DNA of 64,000 bases, taken from positions 868,001 through 932,000 of the forward strand of contig NZ_JIAI01000001.1 of NCBI RefSeq assembly GCF_000620785.1, given 5' to 3'. The stretch comes from Actinospineispora acaciae DSM 45401. Its GTDB lineage: Bacteria; Actinomycetota; Actinomycetes; Mycobacteriales; Pseudonocardiaceae. Position 1 is the stretch's first letter. The number at the start of each line of letters is the position of its first letter. Under the pieces are notes generated by a model. The model worked only from the letters and a program-made list of their open reading frames with translations. It made no database searches and was not told the DNA's origin. Positions 34,848 through 42,676 of this stretch are shown here, piece after piece. A program made the position numbers and the translations under genes.

Positions 34848-35962
34848 CCGCGGCGGATCCGGCGCTGATCGAGGTCGCCGGCGTGGTCAAGGAGTACCGG
34901 GGGCACACCGCGCTGCGCGGCATCGACCTCTCGGTGGCCGAGGGCGAGTTCCTCTGCCTGCTCGGGCCCAGCGGCTGCGGCAAGACGACGCTGCTGCGCT
35001 CCATCGCCGGGCTCGAGGCCATCGACGGCGGGCGGATCAGCGTGCGCGGCGAGGTGCTCTCCGAGCCGGGGCGCACGGTGCCGGCGGAGCGGCGCAACCT
35101 CGGGATGGTCTTCCAGTCCTACGCGCTGTGGCCGCACATGACGGTCTTCGGCAACGTCGCGTACGCGTTGAAGACCAAGAGCTGGCCCAAGGCGCGCATC
35201 CCCGAGCGGGTGGCCGAGGTGCTGGACATGGTCGGTCTCGGCGGGCTGCAGGACAGGTTCGCCGCGCAGCTGTCCGGCGGGCAGATGCAGCGGGTGGCGC
35301 TGGCGCGCAGCCTGGCGCCGGAGCCGAGCGTGCTGTTGTTCGACGAGCCGCTGAGCAACCTGGACGCCAAGCTGCGCGAGCGGATGCGTTTCGAGCTGCG
35401 CGCCATCCAGCGCCGGGTCGGGATCACGGCGGTCTACGTCACGCACGACCAGGCCGAGGCGATGGTGGTCGCGGACCGGATCGTGCTGCTCAAGGACGGC
35501 GACGTGCACCAGTCCGGCTCGGCCGCGGAGCTGTACGAGTGGCCGGCCAGCGCGTTCGCCGCCGACTTCATGGGCAGCACGAACATCGTCGAGGCCGACG
35601 TGGTCGCGCCGGCGTCGGGCGAGGCGGGCTTCCGCTGGCCGGACGGCCGGGTGGTGACCGGCCAGCTGCCGGACCGGCTGCGCGACGCCACCAGGGTGAT
35701 CACCAGCATCCGGCCCGAGCACGTGGCGGTGCACGCCGTGCGCCCGACCGACCCGCCGGGCGGCACCGTGCTCGACGCCGAGCTGGAGGACCTGGTGTAC
35801 CTGGGCAACCTCGCCGAGGGGTACCTGCGGGTGGGCACCACGCGGCTGCGCGCCCAGCTCGCGGCGGAGCGGGCCGCCGAGCTGAAGGCCGGCATGCCGG
35901 TGTGGGCGGTGCTGGAGAACAAGTGGGTGCGCGCCGTGGACGGCGCCGAGCAAGGAGACTGA
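34844..35962 (+). CDS. ABC transporter ATPase (PotA/FbpC-like)
   Basis: The 372-residue protein has Walker A GPSGCGKTT near residue 43, Q-loop FQSYALWPHMTVFGNV, signature LSGGQMQRVALARSLA, Walker B LLFDEPLSNLDAKLRE and H-loop VTHDQAEAM, then a TOBE domain. ATG at 34844 overlaps the permease stop (ATGA). It completes the second importer of the island. Confidence 0.92.
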   Translation: MTAADPALIEVAGVVKEYRGHTALRGIDLSVAEGEFLCLLGPSGCGKTTLLRSIAGLEAIDGGRISVRGEVLSEPGRTVPAERRNLGMVFQSYALWPHMTVFGNVAYALKTKSWPKARIPERVAEVLDMVGLGGLQDRFAAQLSGGQMQRVALARSLAPEPSVLLFDEPLSNLDAKLRERMRFELRAIQRRVGITAVYVTHDQAEAMVVADRIVLLKDGDVHQSGSAAELYEWPASAFAADFMGSTNIVEADVVAPASGEAGFRWPDGRVVTGQLPDRLRDATRVITSIRPEHVAVHAVRPTDPPGGTVLDAELEDLVYLGNLAEGYLRVGTTRLRAQLAAERAAELKAGMPVWAVLENKWVRAVDGAEQGD

Positions 35963-35965
35963 GAC

Positions 35966-36757
35966 GTGACGCAATCGCGCGATCAGGAGGGCACCGTCGC
36001 CCTGATCACCGGTGGGAGCGACGGCATCGGCAAGGGCATCGCCCTGCGCCTGCATGAGGAGGGCGCCAGGGTGGCCTTCTGCGGTCGCGATCGTGACCGG
36101 TTGGACGCCGCGGTGGCGTCCATCGCCCCGGACGGGAGTGACCGGCTGCTCGCCGTGCAGGCCGACTGCCGGAGCAAGGCCGACCTGGAGCGGCTGCACC
36201 AGGCCACGGTGGATGCGTTCGGGCCGGTCAACGCGCTGGTGAACAACGCGGGGACGTCGGTGCGGGGTGCGTTTCTGGAGCTGGACGACGACGTCTGGAT
36301 GGCCGACTTCGAGCTGAAGATCTTCTCCGTCGTCCGGCTCACCCGGATGGTCGCCGGCGGCCTGGTCGCGCGGGGTGAGCCCGGGCGGATCGTCAACGTC
36401 ATGACCATCAATGGGAAGCACCCGGGTGCGGGGTCGGCGCCGACCACTGTCAGCCGGGGCGCCGACATGGCCATCACCAAGATCCTCTCGAAGGAGCTGG
36501 CGCCGCACAACATCCTGGTCAACGCGGTCTGTGTGGGGACCATCGAGAGCGGCCAGCACGACAGGGTGTGGCAGGCGGAAGGCGGCGACCGGGATGCCTT
36601 CTACCAGCGGCTGGCCAAGACCAGGGAGATCCCGCTCGGGCGCGCCGGGACACCGGCCGAGGTCGCCGAGCTGGTCAACTTCCTGATCTCCGAGCGCGGC
36701 TCGTACATCACCGGCGCGTCGATCAACATAGACGGCGGCTCCTCGTACAACCTCTGA
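35966..36757 (+). CDS. SDR-family protein lacking the canonical Tyr-Lys catalytic pair
   Basis: The 263-residue protein has the SDR cofactor motif TGGSDGIGKG (residues 15-24), NNAG in LVNNAGTSVRGA, and the C-terminal GASINIDGG. At the active site, where SDRs have YxxxK, it reads T-T-V-S-R in GSAPTTVSRGADMAITK, so Tyr is Thr and Lys is Arg. It may therefore use different chemistry or bind without reducing. GTG at 35966 has AAGGAGACTGA upstream and lies 3 bp after the ATPase stop, as the last gene of the plus-strand operon. Confidence 0.83.
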   Translation: MTQSRDQEGTVALITGGSDGIGKGIALRLHEEGARVAFCGRDRDRLDAAVASIAPDGSDRLLAVQADCRSKADLERLHQATVDAFGPVNALVNNAGTSVRGAFLELDDDVWMADFELKIFSVVRLTRMVAGGLVARGEPGRIVNVMTINGKHPGAGSAPTTVSRGADMAITKILSKELAPHNILVNAVCVGTIESGQHDRVWQAEGGDRDAFYQRLAKTREIPLGRAGTPAEVAELVNFLISERGSYITGASINIDGGSSYNL

Positions 36758-37081
36758 CCCGAGCGTCACCGTCGCAGGGTCGGCGCACCCGGCCTGGGCG
36801 CAGGACGTGATCAACGGGACCTCACTGCTGTTCGCCGCACCGAGCGGGGCAGTGAGGTCCCGTTGGTCTTGATGCTGGTCTTGATGTGGCCGCCCACCAC
36901 GATCAGTGCTCCGCCGAGCAGCGTGAACACCGCGAACGCGCGGCCCTCGACGCCTCCTGGCGGCTCACGGGGTGTGTCGCGTGGAAAAGACGGCAGGCGG
37001 AGGAGTTCGGGACTGTCGGCGGTTGTCGCTGAGCTCTGCGCCCGCCATTAACGGGTGGCCTTGTGGTGTAGAACGCATACT
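36758..37081. other. 324-bp spacer with a long hairpin and a possible gene remnant
   Basis: It contains the long hairpin at 36812-36865. On the minus strand about 36970-36816 an open frame encodes a hydrophobic stretch (AFAVFTLLGGALIVVGG) resembling the end of an EamA-type transporter, but no start or full domain is present, so it is at most a remnant. The promoter of the aminotransferase gene lies at the right end. Confidence 0.45.
36812..36865. terminator. Long perfect hairpin, probable terminator of the second importer operon
   Basis: Arms CAACGGGACCTCACTGC (36812-36828) and GCAGTGAGGTCCCGTTG (36849-36865) pair perfectly over 17 bp around a 20-nt loop. It lies 55 bp after the last gene of the plus-strand operon. 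There is no long U tract, as is usual in actinomycete terminators. Confidence 0.65.
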
Positions 37082-38230
37082 GTGCCCATCGACTCCCCCG
37101 CCTCGCTTCGGTCCGCGTTCGCGGTGCCGGAGGACGTCTCGTACTTCAACACGGCCAACCTGAGTCCGATGCTGCATGCCGTTCAACATGCCGGTGAGGA
37201 CGCCCTGAGTCGGCGGGCGCGGCCGTGGACGATCGCGGAGGACGACTGGTTCTCGGGCGTGGAGCGGCTGCGCGCGTTGGTGGGCGAGCTGTTGGGCGGT
37301 GACGCGGACGGGCTCGCGTTGGTGCCGGCCACGAGCTACGGCTTCGCCGTGGCGGCGAACAACCTTCGGCCGCCGTCCGGGAGCCGGGTGCTGGTGCTCG
37401 ACGGGGAGTACCCGTCGGGGATCTACACCTGGCGGCGGCTGGCCGCCCAGCGAGAGCTCGAGATCCTGACCGTGCGGCGGGAGCCGGGTGAAGCGTGGGC
37501 CGATGCGGTGCTGCCCCGGCTCGACGAGCGCGTCTCCGTGGTGAGCGTGCCGAACGTGCACTGGACCGACGGCTCGTGGGTGGACCTGGCCTCGGTCGCC
37601 GAACGGGCGCGTGAGGTCGGGGCCGCGCTGGTGATCGACGCCAGCCAGTCCCTGGGCGCGGTGCCGCTCGATGTCGGAAAGCTCCGGCCGGACTTCGTGA
37701 CCAGCGTGGGCTACAAGTGGCAGCTCGGGCCGTTCGGCCGGGGCTACCTGTGGGCGGCGCCCGAGCACCGGGACGGGTCGCCGCTGGAGGAGAACTGGAT
37801 CTCCCGCGCCGAGTCACAGGACTTCGCGCGCCTGATCGACTACCGCGACGCCTACCAGCCCGGCGCGCGGCGCTACGACCAGGGCGAACGCACGATGTTC
37901 GAGCTCACCCCGATGGCCATCGCGGCCACCGAGCAGCTCCTGGCCTGGGGCGTCGAGGACATCGCCTCGGCGCTGGCCACCGTCACCGGCACCATCGTGG
38001 AACGCACGCGCGAGTTGGGGCTCCACCCGTCCGCGCCGAAGCACGGCCCGCACCTGATCGGGCTGGCCGTGCCCGAGGCCATGCGCGACAACATCGTCCC
38101 GGCGCTGGAACGGGCGCGGTGTTACGCCGCACTGCGCGGCTCGGTGCTGCGGATCTCGCCGCACCTGCACGTCACCGACGCCGACGTCGACCGGCTCGTC
38201 GACGCCCTCAGCCGCGCGGTGGCCGGCTGA
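37082..38230 (+). CDS. Class V aminotransferase-fold PLP enzyme
   Basis: The 382-residue enzyme has the class V (cysteine desulfurase/isopenicillin epimerase-like) fold. The PLP-stabilising Asp is in LVIDASQSLGAVPLD, and the Schiff-base Lys is in TSVGYKWQLGPFGRGYLW. N-terminal YFNTANLSPML is typical. The reaction is unknown; racemase, lyase or transaminase are possible. GTG at 37082 is chosen; GTG 37055 also fits. Its last 23 bases overlap the opposing HAD gene. Confidence 0.83.
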   Translation: MPIDSPASLRSAFAVPEDVSYFNTANLSPMLHAVQHAGEDALSRRARPWTIAEDDWFSGVERLRALVGELLGGDADGLALVPATSYGFAVAANNLRPPSGSRVLVLDGEYPSGIYTWRRLAAQRELEILTVRREPGEAWADAVLPRLDERVSVVSVPNVHWTDGSWVDLASVAERAREVGAALVIDASQSLGAVPLDVGKLRPDFVTSVGYKWQLGPFGRGYLWAAPEHRDGSPLEENWISRAESQDFARLIDYRDAYQPGARRYDQGERTMFELTPMAIAATEQLLAWGVEDIASALATVTGTIVERTRELGLHPSAPKHGPHLIGLAVPEAMRDNIVPALERARCYAALRGSVLRISPHLHVTDADVDRLVDALSRAVAG

Positions 38231-38900
38231 CGGCGGCTGCGTGCACGGCCTGGACGGTGCTGGTCAGGTCGGTGAGGTCGGATCGCACCGCGTCGGCGAT
38301 CGACGGGTCCGAGCCGTCGGAGTGGCGGTTGATCCAGACGCGAGGAATGCCCAGCTCGCTGGCCGGGACCATGTCGTGGAAGTAGCTCTGCGCGACGTGC
38401 ACCCACCGGTCGCGGGTGGCGCCGAACGACTCCTCGAACCGGGTGAAGTGATGGTGCGCCGGCTTGTAGGCGCCGACCGCCTCGGCGGTGACCACCGCGT
38501 CGATCGGCACCCCGAGCCGCCGTTGGGTCTCGCCGATGATGTCGTTGTCGCAGTTGGTCAACAGGGCCAGACGCCAGCCCGCCGCGCGCAGCTCCTCCAG
38601 GTTGGCGGCGACGTCGGCGAACACCGGCCAGAACGGCATCGTGCACCCGAGTATCGAGGCGTCGTCGGGGTTGAGGCGCAGCCCGGCGTCCCGGCAGGCG
38701 CGGCGCAGCGACTCGGCCAGGATCTCCCGGTACCGCATTCCCGGAGACTCGGCCTGTACCTCGTGCTCGTGCCGGTTGTAGGAGTCCAGGAGCTGTTCGC
38801 CCCGGCCGGGGAAGAGCAGCTCGGCGCTGGTGCCGATGCCGTGGCGCCAGTCCACCAGCGTCCCGAAACAGTCGAACGTCGCCCATCGGATGTCGGTCAT
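38208..38900 (-). CDS. HAD-superfamily hydrolase, haloacid dehalogenase type II-like
   Basis: The 230-residue protein has the HAD nucleophile Asp in ATFDCFGTLVDW at the N-terminus, motif II in LALLTNCDND, the motif III Lys in GAYKPAHHHF, and the ending region VHVAQSYFHDMVPASELGIPRVWINR, as in type II L-2-haloacid dehalogenases. ATG at 38900 has AAGGAG upstream. Dehalogenase or phosphatase activity cannot be separated from sequence alone. Confidence 0.83.
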   Translation of the reverse strand: MTDIRWATFDCFGTLVDWRHGIGTSAELLFPGRGEQLLDSYNRHEHEVQAESPGMRYREILAESLRRACRDAGLRLNPDDASILGCTMPFWPVFADVAANLEELRAAGWRLALLTNCDNDIIGETQRRLGVPIDAVVTAEAVGAYKPAHHHFTRFEESFGATRDRWVHVAQSYFHDMVPASELGIPRVWINRHSDGSDPSIADAVRSDLTDLTSTVQAVHAAAVSRPPRG

Positions 38901-39013
38901 TCCAGCTCCTTCGGCGAGGGGTGTCCCGCCGATCATGCCCTGAATGGTGTGGCGGCGCGGCCGGGGCGGAAACCCGCTGTCCGGGAGGGCGAACCCGAGG
39001 GCATGCTGCGGGC

Positions 39014-39949
39014 GTGGTGGTACTGGAGAAGACGGCGCGTGCGCGGGCGACCGGGCAGAGCCTGACCTCGTGGGTGCTGTTCGGAAGCTCCGGCCCGCTG
39101 GCCGGGGCGGTGATGGCGGCGGGCTGGTCCGCGGCCGCGGTGACCTCGGTGCGGATCGCGCTGGCCGCGACCGTGCTGGCGCCGGTGGTCGCGGTGCTGC
39201 GCCGTCGGCTGCCGCGGTTGCATCCCTCCGATCTGTGGCTGTTGCTCGGCTACGGCCTGCTCGGCGTCGCCGGGGTGCAGTTGTTCTTCTTCCTGGCCGT
39301 GGCCCGGGTCCCGGTCACGGTGGCGATGGTGCTGGTCAACCTGGCGCCCGCGCTGGTCGCGCTGTGGGTGCGGGTGGTGCGGCGCACCCGGCTTGCCGGG
39401 CCGGTGTGGGTGGGGATCGGGCTGGCCGTGGCCGGGCTGGTCATGGTCGCGCAGGTCTGGCAGGACGCCCGGCTGGATCCGCTCGGCGTCGCCGCCGGGC
39501 TGGCCTCGGCGGTCTGTTCGGCCGGGTACTTCCTGCTCGGAGAGCACGGCGCGAGCCGGCACGACACGCTCGGGCTGACCGCGGCCGGGCTGGTGATCGG
39601 CGCGGTGGTGGTGGTCGCGATCAGCCCGCCGTGGACGCTGCCGTCGGGCCTGCTCACCGCCACCGCGGTGCTCGGCGGGCTGCGAGCCCCGGCGTGGCTG
39701 GTGCTGGTGGTGCTGGCCGTGGTCGGCACCGTCGTGCCCTACCTGGCCGGGCTACGGGCGCTGCGTCACCTGCCCTCGGCCCTGGCCAGCGTGCTGGCCC
39801 TGGTGGAACCGCTGGTCGCCGCCGCGCTGGCCTGGTTGCTGCTCGGCCAGGCGCTCAGCCTGACGCAGCTCGTCGGGGCGGCGGTCCTGCTCGCCGGCGC
39901 GGTGCTGGTGCAACTGGCCGGCCCCAAGCCGCTCCCGGCCGGAGGCTAG
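39014..39949 (+). CDS. EamA/DMT family transporter
   Basis: The protein has about 311 residues, ten membrane segments and two EamA repeats (LVNLAPALVALWVRVVRRTR at the end of repeat one and SVLALVEPLVAAALAWLLLG in repeat two). It probably exports a small metabolite. The start is uncertain: GTG at 39014 is chosen, with no ribosome site. It is divergent from the HAD gene. Confidence 0.8.
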   Translation: MVVLEKTARARATGQSLTSWVLFGSSGPLAGAVMAAGWSAAAVTSVRIALAATVLAPVVAVLRRRLPRLHPSDLWLLLGYGLLGVAGVQLFFFLAVARVPVTVAMVLVNLAPALVALWVRVVRRTRLAGPVWVGIGLAVAGLVMVAQVWQDARLDPLGVAAGLASAVCSAGYFLLGEHGASRHDTLGLTAAGLVIGAVVVVAISPPWTLPSGLLTATAVLGGLRAPAWLVLVVLAVVGTVVPYLAGLRALRHLPSALASVLALVEPLVAAALAWLLLGQALSLTQLVGAAVLLAGAVLVQLAGPKPLPAGG

Positions 39950-39987
39950 GGGGACCAGCGGCGGCGACCCCGCGCGAACGGGTCCGG

Positions 39988-40785
39988 TCAGTCGAACAGG
40001 TCCGGCCGGCCCTCGGTGATCTGGTCCCAGAGCGGGCGGAAGCTGAACCAACCGGCGAAGTGGTTGCCGATCTCGTCGCGGACGGTGCGGGCGATCTCGG
40101 GCTCGATCAGCTTGGGGGTGCCCGCCGCCATCGCCAGCAGTTGGGCCTGGCAGGAGCGTTCCATGGTGATGAACCACCACGCGGCCTCGCCCACCGAGTG
40201 GCCGACGGTGATCAGCCCGTGGTTCTGCAGGATGGCGGCCTTCGTCTCCCCCACCGCCTTCGCGATCCGCCGGCCTCCCTCGACGCTGCTGGCCACCCCG
40301 CCGAACTCGGCGTAGAGGCCCTGGTCCTCGTAGAAGATGGCGGCGTCCTGGGTGATCGGGTCGAGCGGGATGCCGAGGCTGGCGAACGCCTTGCCGTGCA
40401 GCGAGTGGGCGTGCGCGGCGGCGATGACGTCCGGGCGGGCCTTGTGCACCTCGGAGTGGATCGCGAACGCCGCCCGGTTCACCGGCTTGTCGCCCTCGAC
40501 CACGGCGCCGGTGTGGTCGACCAGGATCAGGTCGGAGACCTTGATCTGGTTGAAGCTCATCCCGAACGGGTTGACCCAGAACCGGTCGGGATGCTCCGGG
40601 TCGCGGGCGGTGATGTGCCCGGCCACCCCCTCGGAGAACCCGAACCGGCCGAACAGCCGGAACGCCGCGGCCAGCTCGCGCTTGCGGAGCAGGCGCTCGT
40701 CCGCCGGGTCCTCGAAGACCGGCGGGGCGGGCAGGGCCGGGCTGGGCGCGATCACACCGCTGGCGGAGTCGAGTAGCGTGGTCAT
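39988..40785 (-). CDS. Class II aldolase/adducin family protein
   Basis: The 265-residue protein has the zinc-binding His pattern AAHAHSLHG near residue 125 and the later His in ILQNHGLITVGHSVGEAAWW. The catalytic Glu region is FSEGVAGHIT near residue 52. The family includes fuculose-phosphate aldolase and decarboxylases of hydroxy acids; the substrate is unknown. ATG at 40785 begins a 30-residue extension before the domain. Confidence 0.85.
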   Translation of the reverse strand: MTTLLDSASGVIAPSPALPAPPVFEDPADERLLRKRELAAAFRLFGRFGFSEGVAGHITARDPEHPDRFWVNPFGMSFNQIKVSDLILVDHTGAVVEGDKPVNRAAFAIHSEVHKARPDVIAAAHAHSLHGKAFASLGIPLDPITQDAAIFYEDQGLYAEFGGVASSVEGGRRIAKAVGETKAAILQNHGLITVGHSVGEAAWWFITMERSCQAQLLAMAAGTPKLIEPEIARTVRDEIGNHFAGWFSFRPLWDQITEGRPDLFD

Positions 40786-40871
40786 CGTTCGACGCTAAGT
40801 CGGCGCCGCGCGGAGAACAATGGAGAGCGTCTCCAGCTCGCGCGGCGGGCGGTGTGGCGGCTATCCACCCG

Positions 40872-42638
40872 CTATCCACCGGCGATCTGGCGGCGCAGCC
40901 GCAGCATCAGCTGGATCTCGAACCGCCGCCCCGGCTCCCGCCAGTCGGGTCCGAGCACCCGGGTGATCGTCTCCAGCCGCTGGTAGAGGGTGTTGGCGTG
41001 CACGCCGAGCGCGGCCGAGGTGGCCGCGTGCCGACAGCTGTGCTCCAGGAAGGCCTCCAGGGTGTCCAGCAGCGGGACGCCTCGTCGCTGCTGCTCGGCG
41101 AGCACCGGGCCGAGCGTTTCGTCGACGCTGGCCCGCAGCTGGCGCCGTCCGGTGCCGCTCAGCAGGATTCGGTAAATGCCCAGGTCGTCGGCCGTGGCGG
41201 CGTCACCGTCGCGGCCCAGCGCGAGCAGCGCGTCGACCACCTGGCGGGCCTCGCGGTAGCCGAGGGCGATCTCCTGGCCGCCCCGGCACGGCCCGCTGAC
41301 CCCCACCGTGGCCGGCCCGAACGTCGCGCGCCACCGCTCCAGCGGCGCCTCGGTGCCCTCGGCGGGGAGCACGGCCGTGATGCCGGTGCCGTGCTCGGCC
41401 AGCACCGCTCCGGCCGGCAGGTCCCTCGGCGCCCGCCTCGGCCGGCCGTCCGAGGGCTGGGCGACCAGCACCCAGTAGGCGGTCGCCGCGTCCAGGCCGG
41501 CCCGGCGCACCTGGCGGGCGAGCGCGCGCGGTTCGCCGGCCGGGCGGGCCACCAGGTCGGCGAAGAACGCGTCGGTGGCCCGGCGGGTCGCCTCGGCCAC
41601 CGCCTCCTCCCCGGCCAGCGCCAGCGCCACCGAGGGGGCGGCCCGCTCCAGCAGCGACCCGTCGGTGTCGGCCTCGGCCACCAGCGCGCCGAGGCACCGG
41701 CGGCCGGCGACCACCGGATGGACCAGGAGCCGGCCCTCCGTGCCCTCGATCGTCACCGGACCGTCCAGCCCGTGCGGCGCCAGGTCGGCGAGCCGGTCGG
41801 CGGGGACGAACCGCACCCTCCGACCGGCCATCGCGCTGACCTGCCGCAGCAGCTCCTTCCCGTCGCCGCCGTCCAGGACCACCTGGGTCAGCGTGCGGTC
41901 CCAGCGCAGCATCCGCTCCAGCTCCTCGGTGCGCCGCGCCAGCTCGGCGTTGGCCTCGTTGAGCCGGGCCAGGGTCTCCTCGTAGCGCTCGACCGAGCGC
42001 CGGTTGTCGATCGCCACCGCCGCGTGCGCGGCCAGCGCGGTGAGCAGCGCGATCTCGTCGTCGGTGTAGCGGTGCTCGCGGCGCCGGCCGGTGAACAGCA
42101 CCCCGAGCACGTGCCGGTGGATGCGCAGCGGCACCCCCAGCAGCCCGCCGTAGCGCTCGGCCGCCGCGACGCTGTTGGCCTCGGCGTGGCGGGCGAACTC
42201 CGAGGTCCGGTAGTCCTGGGTCCACGCCGGCTCGCCTCGGGCCAGGACCACCCCGGCGAGGCTGTGCTCGATCGTGATCGGGGTGCCGACCAGCCGGGCG
42301 GTCAGGGCGCCGCTGGCGACCTCGATCGTCAGCCGCTCGCCGTCCAGCAGCGCGACGTAGGCGAGGTCGGCGCCCAGCAGCCGCTTGGCCTGGACGACTA
42401 TCTGGTCGAGCACCTCGGTGAGGCCGCCGACGGTGAGCGTGGTGAGCTGGCCGGCGATGTCGTTGAGCGCGGCCAGCTCGGTGGCCTGGCGCCGGCGCTC
42501 GGCCAGCAGCGCCCGGATCCGCAGCGCGGCGACGGCCTCCCGGTCACCGTTCCCGCCCGACCGGGCCGCCCGCAGCCGCTCGAACTCGGCCATGGGCGCC
42601 TCGGAGAGCAGCAGCTCCAGCCACCCGCCGTCGTCCAC
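40872..42638 (-). CDS. GAF-domain PucR-type transcriptional regulator
   Basis: The 588-residue protein has an N-terminal helical segment, a GAF domain at about 65-205 (VVQAKRLLGADLAYVALLDGE, GGLLGVPLRIHRHVLGVLF, ALLTALAAHAAVAIDNRR), a coiled-coil-like linker (RLNEANAELARRTEELERML), and a C-terminal PucR HTH (TLEAFLEHSCRHAATSAALG, VHANTLYQRLETITRVLG). GTG at 42638 has GGGAGG upstream. It follows a second PucR-type gene by 38 bp and precedes the class II aldolase, a possible target. Confidence 0.87.
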   Translation of the reverse strand: MDDGGWLELLLSEAPMAEFERLRAARSGGNGDREAVAALRIRALLAERRRQATELAALNDIAGQLTTLTVGGLTEVLDQIVVQAKRLLGADLAYVALLDGERLTIEVASGALTARLVGTPITIEHSLAGVVLARGEPAWTQDYRTSEFARHAEANSVAAAERYGGLLGVPLRIHRHVLGVLFTGRRREHRYTDDEIALLTALAAHAAVAIDNRRSVERYEETLARLNEANAELARRTEELERMLRWDRTLTQVVLDGGDGKELLRQVSAMAGRRVRFVPADRLADLAPHGLDGPVTIEGTEGRLLVHPVVAGRRCLGALVAEADTDGSLLERAAPSVALALAGEEAVAEATRRATDAFFADLVARPAGEPRALARQVRRAGLDAATAYWVLVAQPSDGRPRRAPRDLPAGAVLAEHGTGITAVLPAEGTEAPLERWRATFGPATVGVSGPCRGGQEIALGYREARQVVDALLALGRDGDAATADDLGIYRILLSGTGRRQLRASVDETLGPVLAEQQRRGVPLLDTLEAFLEHSCRHAATSAALGVHANTLYQRLETITRVLGPDWREPGRRFEIQLMLRLRRQIAGG

Positions 42639-42676
42639 CGCCGACCTCCCCGCGCCCGGACCATCATCGCGCGGGC

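Noticed and set aside
36816..36970. Small minus-strand membrane gene
   Set aside because: It has only one hydrophobic stretch, no credible start, and overlaps a perfect hairpin; it is at most a remnant of an EamA-type transporter.
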